A DNA stretch of 7,459 bases. Origin: Caldifarciminota bacterium UBA3079. GTDB taxonomy: Bacteria > Hydrothermota > Tepidihabitantia > Tepidihabitantales > Tepidihabitantaceae. Location: NCBI GenBank assembly GCA_002366635.1, contig DFBN01000082.1, positions 590 to 8,048 on the forward strand. Reading direction: 5' to 3'. This document shows positions 6,541 to 7,459 of the stretch, in pieces (position 1 is the stretch's first letter; each line of letters starts with the position of its first letter). Under the pieces are notes generated by a model. That model was not told the DNA's origin, ran no database searches, and saw only the letters and a program-made list of their open reading frames with translations. The translations under genes and the position numbers were made by a program.

Positions 6541-7158
6541 CTATTTCCCTTTCTGTAATTTTGCGGCTATTACCTGGCCGAACTTATGCGCATCCCGCGT
6601 TTCGGCCGCAGTGATTATATTGCGGTCGGTGACCACCGAATTCGGAACATAGCGGCCGCCGCCTTCGAGCAAATACCTGACTGCGTATCGGTTCGGGAAG
6701 ATTGTTGCTTTGTGTCCATCAAGCAAACCCGCATGCGCCAGACAGATAGTTGCAAGACCGATTGCGCCAACCGGCTTGCCGGCTTGCGCAAATTCACGGC
6801 ACCGGTTATGAAGAATTGAATCGTTCCAGTAAAGGTCAATGCCGGAGCCATTGATGAGCACGAAACCGGCGAAACTATCCGGCTTGGCCGCAGCGACTGC
6901 AATGTCAGGCCGAATCACGGTCCGGTCCATGCCCGTTGCAACAGTAGTTTCGGCTGCAGCAATGACCACACTGTAACCGGCGTGTGACAATTCGCTTCGG
7001 ATTGCAGTGAGCGCTTCTTCACGGAACATATCCTGGGCAACAAAAAACAGCACTGTTCTTGGCTTGTCACTGGTCGGAAAAGAACCGGCCCTGGCATGTC
7101 TTGGCACGGCTATGCCGAGAAAAGATGTAAATATCAGAACTAATTTTAATTTATACAT
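6541..7158 (-). CDS. Exported DJ-1/PfpI-like protein lacking the usual nucleophile Cys
   Basis: First gene of the operon, 205 aa. A Sec-type signal peptide is clear: K3 and K5, then a hydrophobic core (6-18), and A-R-A before Gly25 as a likely cleavage site after residue 24. No lipobox Cys is present, so it is probably periplasmic or secreted rather than a lipoprotein. The mature part follows the DJ-1/PfpI fold. It has a V-L-F-F-V-A strand (36-41), F-R-E-E-A (45-49) with the conserved Glu at 47, P-D-I (84-86), I-N-G-S-G (102-106) and A-G-L-L-D-G-H-K-A-T (143-152). It also has V-V-T-D-R-N-I-I-T-A (175-184). At the nucleophile elbow, where the family has A-I-C, it reads A-I-G (132-134); the nearest Cys is 139. 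Protease, glyoxalase or chaperone activity seen in relatives therefore cannot be assumed. The ATG is the only usable start, because an in-frame TGA lies upstream. The substrate is unknown. Confidence 0.85.
   Translation of the reverse strand: MYKLKLVLIFTSFLGIAVPRHARAGSFPTSDKPRTVLFFVAQDMFREEALTAIRSELSHAGYSVVIAAAETTVATGMDRTVIRPDIAVAAAKPDSFAGFVLINGSGIDLYWNDSILHNRCREFAQAGKPVGAIGLATICLAHAGLLDGHKATIFPNRYAVRYLLEGGGRYVPNSVVTDRNIITAAETRDAHKFGQVIAAKLQKGK
6547..6552 (-). promoter_or_regulatory. Shine-Dalgarno AAAGGG supporting the TTG start of dtd
   Basis: AAAGGG on the minus strand lies 7 nt before the TTG at 6539, within the final codons of the DJ-1-like gene. No ATG is present near the conserved Dtd N-terminus, so this site and the protein alignment together support a TTG initiator. 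Confidence 0.6.
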
Positions 7159-7172
7159 GGGTCCAATATTGT

Positions 7173-7200
7173 AGCATATTCAGTATACCACAAATGTCAA
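7173..7200 (-). promoter_or_regulatory. Sigma70-type promoter of the operon
   Basis: On the minus strand a perfect TTGACA (7200-7195) is followed after 16 nt by TATGCT (7178-7173, four of six to TATAAT). A second -10-like hexamer, TACAAT, is at 7173-7168, but its spacing of 21 nt is poor. The start site would fall near 7166, only about 8 nt before the ATG at 7158, where just GGA precedes the codon. This is the only strong promoter I see facing the nine-gene run, so it probably drives the DJ-1-like gene and the genes after it. Internal promoters cannot be excluded. Confidence 0.6.
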
Positions 7201-7216
7201 GCAAACATGCGGGTTG

Positions 7217-7225
7217 TGCTATAAT
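7217..7225 (+). promoter_or_regulatory. Possible divergent extended -10 element
   Basis: TGC followed by a perfect TATAAT on the plus strand has the form of an extended -10 promoter. I find no convincing -35 at 16-18 nt upstream, and no recognisable gene in the 234 nt to its right. It would fire away from the operon promoter and could serve something beyond the right edge. AT-rich intergenic DNA gives such hexamers by chance, so this is tentative. Confidence 0.25.
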
Positions 7226-7459
7226 AGTCATTGTCTGTAGAGTGGTGGTTGTAAGATAGCAGAGAATTTGATGAGGCAACTGGCGATTCTACTGGCATAG
7301 GTGCTGGTTATAATTGTGGCAATCCAATTGGATAGGGGGGTGGCCCACCGGGTATGGTTCAAATCGGGTTTCTGAGGGCTAAGTCTCTGAATATCAAGGT
7401 ATTTAGCATTGTTTGGCCCATTTACACTATGGGTTGAATCTATCCGGCTCGATATTGCC

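Larger units (their letters stand above)
7159..7459. other. Intergenic region, AT-richer than the operon, no supported gene
   Basis: About 300 nt with no recognisable gene. It holds the operon promoter (7173-7200) and a possible divergent -10 (7217-7225). A second plus-strand TATAAT is at 7309-7314. A minus-strand frame is open from the right edge to a TGA at 7230-7228 (76 codons), but it has no ATG and no recognisable motif. On the plus strand a hydrophobic frame beginning at 7271 is broken by TAG at codon 10 and stops again at 7373-7375. A short GC inverted repeat (GGTGG-C-CCACC) at 7339-7349 lacks a T-run, and its loop is too small for a terminator. Confidence 0.6.

Noticed and set aside
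7339..7349. Inverted repeat GGTGG-C-CCACC as a terminator
   Set aside because: The loop would be 1-3 nt, the stem is only 4-5 bp, and no T-run follows on either strand.
7301..7380. tRNA-like pieces: AATTGGATAG resembling a D-loop and GGTTCAAATC resembling a T-loop
   Set aside because: The five bases on each side of TTCAAAT do not pair, no acceptor stem closes around them, and no anticodon arm can be drawn at the right distance.

Overview
The window looks like chromosomal DNA from a free-living bacterium of moderate G+C content. Nine consecutive genes lie on the minus strand and are read from right to left. Genes abut or overlap by a few bases, and the largest gap is about 30 nt, so they look like one long operon. 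The core order yicC-gmk-rpoZ-coaBC is a widely conserved bacterial block. It is followed here by dnaB, radA and a YacL-like PIN gene rather than by the priA seen in many Firmicutes. TTG starts and divergent motif details suggest an uncultivated, deep-branching lineage. A candidate phylum such as WOR-3 is my guess, but the window cannot prove it.

Layout in transcription order (right to left): positions 7459-7159 hold about 300 nt of AT-richer DNA with no convincing gene and a good sigma70-type promoter facing left. Next comes an exported DJ-1/PfpI-like protein whose nucleophile Cys is replaced by Gly (7158-6541). It is followed by D-aminoacyl-tRNA deacylase with a TTG start (6539-6090), a YicC-family endoribonuclease (6083-5208), guanylate kinase (5218-4571), RNA polymerase omega (4590-4333), the bifunctional CoaBC (4319-3093), replicative helicase DnaB (3109-1712) and RadA (1712-345). 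Last is the start of a PIN-domain protein of the YacL (PIN/TRAM) type (314 to the left edge), whose acidic active site appears eroded.

Functionally the operon groups growth-linked housekeeping steps: tRNA proofreading, RNA turnover, GMP to GDP conversion, RNA polymerase assembly, coenzyme A synthesis, fork unwinding and recombination-intermediate processing. I found no mobile element, CRISPR array, RNA gene or intrinsic terminator. I do not see a clear new multi-gene system. The most distinctive points are two apparently catalytically altered proteins at the ends of the operon (the exported DJ-1-like protein and the PIN protein) and a promoter that leaves almost no 5' leader.
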